Of a stretch of 43,210 nucleotides of DNA, positions 31,927 to 40,653 are shown in pieces. The stretch's first letter is position 1. The number at the start of each line of letters is the position of its first letter. Source of the stretch: JABWBD01 sp040768665 (GTDB lineage Bacteria; Planctomycetota; Planctomycetia; Pirellulales; Thermoguttaceae); assembly GCA_040768665.1 (NCBI GenBank), contig JAXGMN010000080.1, forward strand, positions 1 through 43,210. The letters are read 5' to 3'. Made by a program: the position numbers and the translations under genes. The notes under the pieces are model-generated. The model was not told the origin of the DNA and ran no database searches. It was given only the letters and a program-made list of their open reading frames with translations.

Positions 31927-33891
31927 CTACCTGCGAGTGCCAACAAGCGAAATCCGCTCCGTCCGTTCTATCCCGCCCTCGCCCTCGATCTCGACCGCCA
32001 GTTCGGCAGCCGCATCCGCCGGCCACGGATAAATGGAGAATTCGTACGGAAAACCCGTCGTCTCAAGCAACTCTGCCGTGCCACCGACTCGCAGCCGGAC
32101 GCAAGCCCCCTTCTCCGGGCCGCCGGTCAGCGCGACGTAGAGGGCATCCTTGCCGAAGGGAGTCCGAATCCGGAAGGCATGCAGATCGCCCCACTTCGCA
32201 TCGATCTTGCGCACCACGTGTCCTTGATCAAGCGGTGGCAGGCGGGGCAAGTCCTCTCGGTGCTCGGTTGGCATCGAAACGACGACGATGCCCTTGGGTG
32301 GTATCCGGATCGAACGATGGCTGCCATAGGGCTGCTCGACCGCATCCGGCCGATCTCCCTCGTATCGAAGCAACGGCGCCTCCTTCAACCCGATCCGCTG
32401 GGCATCCAGTTCCGGTGTCACGACCAGCGGCTGATTCGACTGGCTCATCAGCATCAGCCAGAAGCGGTCCGCCCGGCGAGCGGCCAGCCAGTCAATCTCC
32501 GCCGAGCGGATGCGAACCGCCTGCCTATCGAGCCAGAGCGACGCTCCCGGTTCGCCGTAGATCTCGCCCGGTTGGGCGCCGTAGACGCGATTGGTGAACC
32601 AGGCATAGTTCTGTTGTTTCGCCCACGGAAACTGGATCCGCCGGCCGGATCGGGACCATGCCTGCGCAACAAGATAGTCGAGTGTGAAGGCGAGTTGCGG
32701 CGGGATGTGGTGGTAGTAGAGGCTCGTGATATCCGGACCCCGATAGGCATACTGAGGGTCGTTGACCACGTCGGTATAGCCCGTCAGATAATACCCGTTG
32801 TAATTGGCGAAGCGGCCGATGATCGAGTTGCGGGCGTAGGTTCGAAACAGCTCGCGCCCGCTGTGCTGAAATACGCGCAGCAGGTGCGGCGACCAGACCG
32901 ACATCAAGATATGCCGGTGATTCTTCTGCGGTGTGAAGAACGTGCAAGGCTGCTCGAGCCCCAGGCCGATTTGCGAGACCTGCCAGGCCGGCACGTCACG
33001 CGTCGGCGTATCGTTCGCCTGCCGGGGATAGCCAAGGCGATACCGATCGTCGCCCTTCCACCAAATGGTCGCGGTGCCCTCGTATTGCCCGTCGGGATGA
33101 ACGGTGATCGAGCCGTCGCGAAACCGCGGATGGGACCAGAGGCCGGCGACCGTGTGGATCGCGCCCTCTTCGGCCGCACGCAGGTAACGTTCTTCGCCGG
33201 TCAGTTCGTACAAATCGATCAAGTCCCACCAATAGGGATAGAAAGAGATGTTGTAGAACGCCATGAAGCTGATCGGCTCGCGATGCGCGCCATGGAGCTG
33301 TTGCTCGATGAAATCGTCGGCCTGCCGCCGGATCTCGGCCAGCAGGGAGTCGCTCGGTTCGTAACGATAGGCGGCCAGCAGTTCCGACCAGAAAGGCGAG
33401 GTGTTGTAGCCTCGGGCGTGATAGGGTTTTCCTTCGGGGATGGCAAACTCGCGCAGCCATGGATTGAGCCGCCCCAACAAGAGATCCAGCCCCTGCCAAT
33501 AGGATGTGCCGTAGAACCCGTTGGGCACGACAAGGTGGCGCAGCCCGTTTTCCGGATGCGACGGCCGCGCGGTGTGGGCGCTCGGACGGGTCAGCGTATA
33601 CTCGATCGTCGGCAAGGCCCGCTCGACGAAGACCTTCTCGTCGCGGCTCAGCACGGCCGCCTCCAGGATCGCCAGCGGCGACGCGTGCGTCACGGTCGAT
33701 TCCATCTCGATGTTGTAGAAGCCCTTGAGCTCACTGTCCCAGCCCGACGCGACCGGATCGCGCATCAGCTCGATCATGTTCAGGGCCGCGTCAGTCAGGG
33801 AGGTATTGACCGGATGCCGGTAGTCCCGTACCTGCATGACGTGCTCGGAGACATACTCCAGGGCATCCGTCCATCGCCCGGGATAGGCCAA
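31927..33891 (-). pseudogene. C-terminal part of a large secreted protein, cut off by in-frame TGA
   Basis: About 654 codons continue in the same frame as the gene ending at 33895; only TGA (33895-33897) and CTC lie between. The segment begins LAYPGRWTDALEYVSEHVMQVRDYRHPVNTSLTDAALNMIELM, is mostly helical with many Trp and Tyr (alpha/alpha-barrel-like: GFYNIEMESTVTHASPLAILEAAVL, YWWDLIDLYELTGEERYLRAAEEGAIHT), and ends in a beta-rich domain. The only start at its beginning is a TTG without a Shine-Dalgarno sequence, and the segment has no signal peptide of its own. Together the two parts make one protein of about 1140 residues, probably acting on polysaccharide outside the cytoplasm. I do not recognise the family by name. 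Confidence 0.65.
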
Positions 33892-33894
33892 GAG

Positions 33895-35355
33895 TCACCA
33901 CGCCACCTGGTGTTTCCGCCCCGCAGTCCAGTGCGATCCTTCGAGGCCGAGCACGGGCGAAAAGATCGACGGCTGGACCGCTTGAGTCGGACCGAGAAGC
34001 GAAAAACCATAGATCGGATTGTGGGCGGTCGGCCACCGCATCGGCAGCGACGACGGCTCGCCGACGACCGCCAGCGACAGCGGCTGGCAGCCCTGCCCCG
34101 ACGGAGCGGCGACCTGAGCGAGAGCCAGCGGGTGTGGCGTGAACGAACTTGTCACCATCAGTGGCCGATCCGGCAGCCGTTGGAACTGGTACAACGGCGG
34201 CAACTGGACGAATTCGACTTGGTCCCGATCGTAACCGGCGAAACCACAGAAGCCGAGCGAGTAGGAGGCTTCCTCGAGAGGCTCGACGGAGACTGCGATC
34301 TTTAGATCGTAACGGTCCGGCTCGAGTGTCCAGCGGCCGACCGCCTGGGCAATCCCACTGCCGGCGGTTCCTGCGTAGCTGAGCTCGACCGTTTTGTCGT
34401 CGATCTGCCGCGCGGCGCGGGCGACAAGCGGCGTCATCGATCCGGCGGAAAACGGATCGTCCGCACCGGTGTGGACCTCGTACGATCGTCCGCCCACGTG
34501 CACCGACTGCACCGGCCCCTGGCTGTTCCAACGCGGCTTGCCTTCATGAAAGGTGACGGCAGAGTCTTTCCTCGACAGTGCAAAGATCCATTCGACCGAC
34601 GGTTCCTGCGAAACCGCAGTCCATGAGTCGCCGACGCGTACCGCCAACTGGCGGGTAACGACCGTCGCGCCCGTCTCGTCCAACGAAGCGGTGAACTTCA
34701 CCCGAAGCCGGCCATTATCGAGCGCCGCGAGCGGTTGAGTCGAAGCCGCTTGCCGCAATTCCGGGAGCCCCGGCAATTGCTTTGGAGACTCCACCTCGAT
34801 GCTGCGAGGCCGGACTCGCCAGGCCGCGAGTTGCGCTGCAGTGGCGCTGCGCGGATCCAGCAGAGCGGTTGTCAGGAGGATCGCATCGCATCGTGCGAAG
34901 ATGCTCGTGGTGAACCGCAGCGCGAGCATGTGATCGCCGGGGTCCAGCTTGACGGTTCCCACAAGCTCCCAGGCAAACCCCTCGTTGCCATGCGCGCCGA
35001 GTTCCTTCTCGAGTGGCTGGCCGTCGATCGCCAGCTTGAATCGTCGAACTCCCGGCAGGTAGGTCTTGTAGTCCCGCGTGCGAGCCCACAGATGATACTC
35101 CCCGGCCTGCGGCAGTGTCACCGCGGTAAGTGCGTCCGGAGGGTGGTTGTCTGAACCGTCGGGCATCAGATACTTGCGCCCCAGTGCGTCGGCGTCCCCG
35201 ACGACCTTCCACCCGCCGGGGAACTGGAAATCCTCAGCCTCCACCAGGAGTGTTACGTCGGACGGGCGACTCGGTTTCGGACCGGCGGCGAGCCCACTGG
35301 TTCCGAGAATGCACAAGGCCAGGCTGTGGATCACGATCGGAATCTTGAGTTGCAT
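33895..35355 (-). pseudogene. N-terminal part of a large secreted glycan-active protein
   Basis: 486 codons: signal peptide MQLKIPIVIHSLALCILGTSGLAAG, then a carbohydrate-binding-module-like beta-sandwich of about 150 residues (TLLVEAEDFQFPGGWKVVG, HLWARTRDYKTYLPGVRRFKLAIDGQPL, DHMLALRFTTS). A larger beta-rich domain follows, running to HQVAW just before the TGA. Readthrough in the same frame gives the helical part at 31927-33891. A single C-to-T change (CGA to TGA) would explain the stop. If the truncated product is stable it would be a secreted binding protein. It is placed between the small helical protein gene and the divergent esterase gene. Confidence 0.65.
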
Positions 35356-35393
35356 ATTCGCGATGAATCGTTATCGTGGTTGCATGCCGTGGT

Positions 35394-35517
35394 GTAACCG
35401 TTCACGCACACGGTCGGGGACTGGTCCATTTTTCGGCCAGTTGGTGTATATTGGCGGCAAGACCTTTGGCCGAAAACATGGACCTGTCCCCCTCCCTTCC
35501 GTTCCGTAAACGTTTGC
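35394..35517. repeat. Palindromic repeat family B, copy 2
   Basis: GTAACCGTTCACG at left and CCGTAAACGTTTGC at right are the outer arms. The inner stem is GGGGACTGGTCCAT and TTTCGGCC against GGCCGAAAACATGGACCTGTCCCC. It fills the gap between the divergent genes starting at 35355 and 35573, so both promoters must lie in or beside it. Confidence 0.8.
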
Positions 35518-35572
35518 GCCGTGGTCCATTCGCGGCCGGACAGACCGAGTTCATCCAGGAAAGGCCCAACGC

Positions 35573-36883
35573 ATGCGAAAACGTCGGTTTCCAGTCTACT
35601 TGCTGATCGTCCTTCCCGTGCTTGCTTCACGGCTACCGGCCGCGGAGCCGGCGTACACCGTTTCGGTCGCGACCGATCGTCCCGACGCACGCTACGAGAT
35701 CGCCGACGAAGTTCGCTTCCTGATCCAGGTCCGCAAAGGCCACGAACCGGTAATCGCCGGCAAGGTCCATTATGCGTTGAATGAGGATGGCGTCAACACC
35801 CTTGCCAGCGGCGCGGTCGACCTCTCCGGCCAGGAAGCTGTGGTCACCGGCCGCATGGAGAAGCCCGGATTTCTCCGCTGCCAGGTCCAATGGCGGCCGG
35901 ACCACGGCAAACCGATCACGGCGATGGCCGGAGCGGCCATTTCGCCCACCAAGATTGAACCGAGCCTCCCGGTGCCCGACGACTTCGACTCCTTCTGGGC
36001 CGACCAGAAGGCGAAGCTCGCCCGGGTGCCGATCCATCCGCAGCTCGCTCCCGTCAATTCTCCGGAGCAGGGCATCGACTGTTTCGACGTGCAACTGGAG
36101 TGTCTCGGCGGCGCGCCGGTCTCCGGCTATCTTGCACGTCCGAGTGCAGCCCGGCCCAAGAGTCTCCCGGCGATCCTCTGGGTTCACGGGGCGGGGGTCC
36201 GCAGCTCGAGCCTCTACGCCGCCGTCAATGGCGCCAAGCAGGGTATGCTCTCGATGGACATCAATGCCCACGGCATCGCCAATGGCAAACCAGCGGAGTA
36301 CTATGAGCAACTTGCCGCGGGCGATCTGAAGGATTACCGTGTCCGCGGTCGCGAAAGTCGCGAGAGCGTCTATTTTCTCGGCATGTTCTTGCGGCTGATC
36401 CGGGCGATCGACTTCCTCACTTCTCAGCCCGAGTGGGATGGCAAGATTGTCGCGGTCATCGGCAGTAGCCAAGGCGGCGGCCAGGCCCTTGCTGCCGGCG
36501 GCCTCGATCGTCGCGTGACGATCATCGCCGCGGGGGTGCCGGCCATCTGCGACCACACGGGGCAGGCGATCGGCCGCATCAACGGGTGGCCCAAACTTGT
36601 GCCCAATGATCCGGACGGAAAGCCCGAACCGGCCGCGCTGGAGGCTTCCCGTTACGTCGACGCAGTGAACCTGGCCAGCCGATGCAAGGCCGACGCGATC
36701 GTTAGCGTCGGCTTCATTGACGTCACCTGCCCGCCGACGACTTGCTATGCCGCCTATAACCAACTTCAGGGCAGGAAGCGAGTCATCGACGAACCCCAGA
36801 TGGGCCACGCCGCGCCGTCCCACATCCAAAAAGCGTTCCTCGACTGGATTCTTGCTCACGTCAAAGAAAACGCGAGGCAGTAG
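35573..36883 (+). CDS. Acetyl-xylan-esterase-like secreted hydrolase (AXE1 family)
   Basis: A 436-residue protein with signal peptide RKRRFPVYLLIVLPVLASRLPAAEP. A beta domain spans residues 27-130, followed by an AXE1/cephalosporin-C-deacetylase-type alpha/beta hydrolase domain (DDFDSFWADQKAKLARVP, then ILWVHGAG). The triad is visible: S299 in GSSQGGG, D383 in GFIDVTCPP and H412 in MGHAAP. It should remove acetyl groups from xylan or similar polysaccharide. AGGAAAGG lies upstream of the ATG. The next gene on the strand is separated by a long inverted repeat. Confidence 0.88.
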   Translation: MRKRRFPVYLLIVLPVLASRLPAAEPAYTVSVATDRPDARYEIADEVRFLIQVRKGHEPVIAGKVHYALNEDGVNTLASGAVDLSGQEAVVTGRMEKPGFLRCQVQWRPDHGKPITAMAGAAISPTKIEPSLPVPDDFDSFWADQKAKLARVPIHPQLAPVNSPEQGIDCFDVQLECLGGAPVSGYLARPSAARPKSLPAILWVHGAGVRSSSLYAAVNGAKQGMLSMDINAHGIANGKPAEYYEQLAAGDLKDYRVRGRESRESVYFLGMFLRLIRAIDFLTSQPEWDGKIVAVIGSSQGGGQALAAGGLDRRVTIIAAGVPAICDHTGQAIGRINGWPKLVPNDPDGKPEPAALEASRYVDAVNLASRCKADAIVSVGFIDVTCPPTTCYAAYNQLQGRKRVIDEPQMGHAAPSHIQKAFLDWILAHVKENARQ

Positions 36884-36913
36884 AGGAGTGGGATTGAGCA
36901 ACAAAGAATGTTT

Positions 36914-36970
36914 CACGCAAAGGCGCGACGGCGCTAAAGTCTAATAGACACCCCTTTGCGCCTTTGCGTG
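36914..36970 (+). terminator. Inverted repeat CACGCAAAGGCGC
   Basis: CACGCAAAGGCGC (36914-36926) is exactly complementary to GCGCCTTTGCGTG (36958-36970). The 31-base loop contains the short GGCGCTAAAG. It begins 31 bases after the esterase stop. There is no T tract. It is a transcript-ending or REP-like structure; the rest of 36884-37063 holds only the leader of the next gene. Confidence 0.6.
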
Positions 36971-37063
36971 TGACCCTCTTCCTTCCAACCCGGCTCGCAA
37001 ACCCTGCCTCGACCATGTATATTCAAATCGTTTGATCGATGTGCTCTGCCCGGAGAATCCACC

Positions 37064-38410
37064 ATGCAGCATACCCGACGCAATTTCCTGAAAACCTCCG
37101 CGGCGACCGCCTTGGCCTTCGCCGCGCCCGCCGTTTTCGCCCGCTCTCCCGCGAAGCAATACCGCGTCGCCCTGATCGGCTGCGGATGGTACGGCACCAG
37201 CGACCTGTTGCGGCTCATCCAGGTGGCTCCGGTCGAGGTGGTCGCGCTTTGCGATCCCGACCGCCGCATGCTGGCCGAAACCAGCGAACTCGTCTGCCGT
37301 CGCCAGCAGTTGGGCAAAGCCCCTCCCACGTACAACGACTACCGCGAACTCCTTTCGGAAAAGAAACTCGATCTCGTCCTCATCGGCACTCCCGACCACT
37401 GGCACGCCCTGCAAATGATCGCCGCGGTCGAGGCCGGGGCCGACGTCTATGTCCAGAAGCCGATCAGCGTCGACGTGATCGAGGGCGAAGCGATGGTCGC
37501 CTCAGCCCGCAAGCACGGGCGTGTGGTCCAGGTCGGAACCCAGCGCAAGAGCACGCCCCATCTGATCGACGCGAAGCACCGGGTCGTCGACGCCGGGCTG
37601 CTTGGCAAGGTCGCCCACGTCGACATGTGCTGCTATTACCCCATGCGCGCCAATGGCAGCCCGCCGGAGCAACCCGTGCCCGATCATTTCGACTACGAGA
37701 TGTGGACCGGACCGGCGCCGCTGCGGCCTTTCGACGGCTTGCCGCACAAGCGTTGGTGGCGGACGTTCATGGAGTACGGCAACGGCATCGTCGGCGACAT
37801 GTGCGTCCACATGCTCGACACAGTCCGCTGGATGCTCGATCTCGGCTGGCCCAAGCGGATCAGTTCCGCGGGCGGCATCTTCGTCCAGAAAGACGGCAAG
37901 TCGAACATCTCGGACACCCAGACGGCCACGTTCGAGTACGACGACCTGACGCTCACGTGGCAGCATCGCTCTTGGGGCCTGCCGCCCGATCCCGACTACC
38001 CGTGGGCCCTTACCCTCCACGGAGACAAGGGCATGCTCAAGGCCAGCACCATGCGGGCCGATTTCATCCCGCACGACAAGAAAGCCTCGCCGATCCATTT
38101 CGAGTGCCTCTACGAGCGCGAGACATACCCCGAGGACGTCGACGAGAAAGGAATCGAGCTCAACGCCGCACCCGCCACGCGCCGGCACATGCTCGATTTC
38201 CTCGCGGCCGTGGAGAAACGCAGTCGGCCCGTTGCCGATATCGAGGAAGGCCACACCTCGACCGCCGCTTGCATCCTGGCCAATGTCGCCATGCAACTCG
38301 GCCGCCCGTTGGTCTACGATCCGAAGTCGCGAGTTGTCGTCGGCGACGATCAGGCGACGGAACTCCTCCGGCGACCCTATCGCGGGCCATGGCAGCATCC
38401 GGTCGTCTGA
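37064..38410 (+). CDS. Tat-exported Gfo/Idh/MocA family oxidoreductase
   Basis: A 448-residue protein: Tat signal TRRNFLKTSAATALAFAAPAVFA, Rossmann motif VALIGCGWYGTSD at about 35-47, IGTPDHWHAL, and YVQKPISVD in the position of the family EKP motif. The Glu is replaced by Gln but the catalytic Lys is kept. The C-terminal half (NGIVGDMCVHMLDTVRWML) is the usual alpha/beta dehydrogenase domain. GGAG lies about 10 bases upstream. It opens a plus-strand run with beta-helix, DUF1080 and another Gfo/Idh/MocA gene, so a joint role in oxidising and cleaving glycosides outside the cytoplasm is plausible. Confidence 0.9.
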   Translation: MQHTRRNFLKTSAATALAFAAPAVFARSPAKQYRVALIGCGWYGTSDLLRLIQVAPVEVVALCDPDRRMLAETSELVCRRQQLGKAPPTYNDYRELLSEKKLDLVLIGTPDHWHALQMIAAVEAGADVYVQKPISVDVIEGEAMVASARKHGRVVQVGTQRKSTPHLIDAKHRVVDAGLLGKVAHVDMCCYYPMRANGSPPEQPVPDHFDYEMWTGPAPLRPFDGLPHKRWWRTFMEYGNGIVGDMCVHMLDTVRWMLDLGWPKRISSAGGIFVQKDGKSNISDTQTATFEYDDLTLTWQHRSWGLPPDPDYPWALTLHGDKGMLKASTMRADFIPHDKKASPIHFECLYERETYPEDVDEKGIELNAAPATRRHMLDFLAAVEKRSRPVADIEEGHTSTAACILANVAMQLGRPLVYDPKSRVVVGDDQATELLRRPYRGPWQHPVV

Positions 38411-38476
38411 CCCGAACGCCCACAGCCAAGCTGCTTGAGATCACCAAGAAGGCACTCTAAGAGAGGAGAACTCAAC

Positions 38477-39844
38477 ATGATGCGGCTCTGGCTTGGTTTC
38501 GCCGTTCTTGGAGTGTCGTATTTGCAGGGTGCGGAATACCGTGTCGGTCCCGGGCAGCCGCTTGCCACCCCGGGCGCTGTCCCCTGGGAATCTCTCCAGC
38601 CCGGCGACACGGTGCTCATCCACTGGCGCGAAGAGCCGTACCGCGACAAATGGGTAATCTGCGGCGCCGGAACGGCCGAGGCCCCGATCCGAATCCGCGG
38701 CGTGCCCGACCCCAACGGCCGCCTGCCCGTCATCGACGGCCGCGATGCGGCTACGCGGGGGGCACTGAACTTCTGGGGCGAGGAGCGTGGCGTGATCAAG
38801 ATCGGCGGGGCCAACCGGCCCGCGGATACGACGCCCGCGCACATCATCGTGGAGAACCTCGACGTGCGGAGCGGTCGACCGCCTTTCTCTTTCACCGGCC
38901 GCAACGGCCACACCGACTACGCCAAGAACGCCGCTTCGATCTTCGTCGAAAAAGGCGATCACATCACGATCCGCAATTGCCGCCTTCACGACAGCGGCAA
39001 TGGGCTGTTCGTCAGCCCGAAATCCAACGAGGTCCTCATCGAAGGCTGCCACGTCTGGGACAACGGCATCGAGGGCAGCATCTACGAGCACAATTCCTAC
39101 GCCGAGGCCGCCGGGATCACGTTCCAGTTCAACCGCTACGGGCTCCTCCGCAAAGGCTGCCCCGGCAACAACCTCAAGGACCGCTCGGCCGGTTTGATCG
39201 TCCGCTACAATCGAATCGAAGGAGGCAATCGCCAGCTCGACTTGGTCGATGCCGCCGGCGATGCCCGCATTGCCCGCGATCCGCGCTACCGCAAGACCCT
39301 CGTCTACGGCAACCTTCTCATCGAGCGCGACGGCGAGGGCAACAACCAAATCGTGCACTACGGAGGCGACAGCGGGAAAAAGGAGTGGTACCGCAACGGC
39401 GTCCTCTACTTCTATCACAACACGGTCGTTTCCACCCGCGCCGGCACAACAACCCTCTTCCGCCTCTCCTCGGCCGACGAACGGGCCGACTGCCGGAACA
39501 ACATTCTTTACTGCACTGCCCCGGGCCGCTCTTTCGCCCTGATGAACGCCGAGGGCACGCTCGAGCTACGCAACAACTGGCTTCCCGACGCCTGGCAAGT
39601 CAGCCACGGGCACTTTTCTGGTACACTGAACACCGGAGAGAATCTCCGCGGAGAGAAACCCGGTTTCGAGAACCTGCAAGCCGACAACTACCGTCTCCCT
39701 CCCGGATCGCCCTGCATCGACGCCGCCGGCCCGCTGCCGTCGGGCGTACCGTCGGTCGAGCGGCAGTATGTCGAACCGGCCTCCTCCGAGCCCCGCCCGG
39801 GTCTTGGGAAGCCGGACCTCGGGGCCTTCGAGTCTGGTCCTTGA
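38477..39844 (+). CDS. Secreted right-handed parallel beta-helix protein
   Basis: A 455-residue protein with a short signal peptide (MMRLWLGFAVLGVSYLQGAE). The N-terminal part (YRVGPGQPLATPGAVPWESLQPGDTVLIHWREEPYRDKWVI) is the cap seen in pectate-lyase-like folds. Beta-helix coils follow: HITIRNCRLHDSGNGLFVSPKSNEVLIEGCHVWDNG, LIVRYNRIEGG and LRNNWL. It resembles polysaccharide lyases or GH28-type proteins, but no specific catalytic motif is recognised. GAGAGGAGAA lies 6 bases upstream of the first of two ATGs. It is 66 bases after the Gfo/Idh/MocA gene and 25 bases before the DUF1080 gene. Confidence 0.85.
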   Translation: MMRLWLGFAVLGVSYLQGAEYRVGPGQPLATPGAVPWESLQPGDTVLIHWREEPYRDKWVICGAGTAEAPIRIRGVPDPNGRLPVIDGRDAATRGALNFWGEERGVIKIGGANRPADTTPAHIIVENLDVRSGRPPFSFTGRNGHTDYAKNAASIFVEKGDHITIRNCRLHDSGNGLFVSPKSNEVLIEGCHVWDNGIEGSIYEHNSYAEAAGITFQFNRYGLLRKGCPGNNLKDRSAGLIVRYNRIEGGNRQLDLVDAAGDARIARDPRYRKTLVYGNLLIERDGEGNNQIVHYGGDSGKKEWYRNGVLYFYHNTVVSTRAGTTTLFRLSSADERADCRNNILYCTAPGRSFALMNAEGTLELRNNWLPDAWQVSHGHFSGTLNTGENLRGEKPGFENLQADNYRLPPGSPCIDAAGPLPSGVPSVERQYVEPASSEPRPGLGKPDLGAFESGP

Positions 39845-39869
39845 AATACCCTGTCGCGAGTACCCGAAC

Positions 39870-40547
39870 ATGATACGAAACGTCCTGCTTTCTGCTGCCG
39901 CCATCCTCGTATTCTCGCCAACGGTTGCCATGGCCGACGATGGCTTCACGGAACTGTTCAACGGCCGAGATCTCTCAGGCTGGATCAACCCACCTGGCAG
40001 CGAGTGGATAGTCGAAGATGGCGTGATCGCGCTCAAACGCGAGCCGGACGGCCAAATCCGGGACCATGTCTACCTCTGGACGGAGGAGCAGTATGGCGAC
40101 TTCATCCTGGAGCTCGAGTTCAAGGTACCCGAACGGGCCAACAGCGGCGTCTTTATCCGCACGGCCGACATCAAAAACCCGGTCGACACGGGCCTCGAAA
40201 TCCAGGTAAGCAACTCGTACGGCCGCGACGTACTCACCCGTGGCGGCACCGCCGGAGCCGTCTACGACTGCCAGGCCCCGTCGGCTAACCCAATTAAGAA
40301 GCCGGGGCAGTGGAACAAAATCCGCATCACCTGCAACGGCAATGTCGTCCAGGTTGAACTGAACGGCGAGCAGATCATCGACATGAATCTCGACCGCTGG
40401 ACCGAGCCGAACAAGAATCCGGACGGCACCAGCAACAAATTCTCCACGCCGATCAAGGACTTCGCCCGCGTGGGACACATCGGCTTGCAGGATCACGGCC
40501 GGCCGGTTTGGTACCGCAACATCCGCGTCAAGCAATTGAGCGAGTAG
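39870..40547 (+). CDS. DUF1080 (3-keto-disaccharide hydrolase) protein
   Basis: A 225-residue secreted protein: signal peptide MIRNVLLSAAAILVFSPTVAMA, then FTELFNGRDLSGWINPPGSEWIVEDGVI, YGDFILELEFKVPERANSGVFIRTAD, GQWNKIRITCNGNVVQVELNGEQIIDMNLDRW and a C-terminal VGHIGLQDHGRPVWYRNIRVKQL. These are the family hallmarks in order. It lies between a beta-helix gene and a Gfo/Idh/MocA gene, a pairing expected if dehydrogenase-made 3-keto sugars are its substrate. It differs clearly from the DUF1080 protein at 23382-23999, so it is not a recent duplicate. Confidence 0.92.
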   Translation: MIRNVLLSAAAILVFSPTVAMADDGFTELFNGRDLSGWINPPGSEWIVEDGVIALKREPDGQIRDHVYLWTEEQYGDFILELEFKVPERANSGVFIRTADIKNPVDTGLEIQVSNSYGRDVLTRGGTAGAVYDCQAPSANPIKKPGQWNKIRITCNGNVVQVELNGEQIIDMNLDRWTEPNKNPDGTSNKFSTPIKDFARVGHIGLQDHGRPVWYRNIRVKQLSE

Positions 40548-40653
40548 GTCTTATAGGAGCTGAAAGATGCCCGAACCATAATCTCGAAACTGCCCACGGA
40601 GGTCGTGCACTAACTGCCCACCGTCTCACCTCACCGACACAAGGAACCCAGCC

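Noticed and set aside
33880..33900. Selenocysteine at the in-frame TGA
   Set aside because: No convincing SECIS-like stem-loop follows directly, no selenoprotein family is recognised, and a CGA-to-TGA change is simpler.
32179..34305. Long plus-strand open frame (708 codons) opposite the broken secreted gene
   Set aside because: Arg- and Asp-rich antisense frame without motifs; the minus strand carries the coherent protein.
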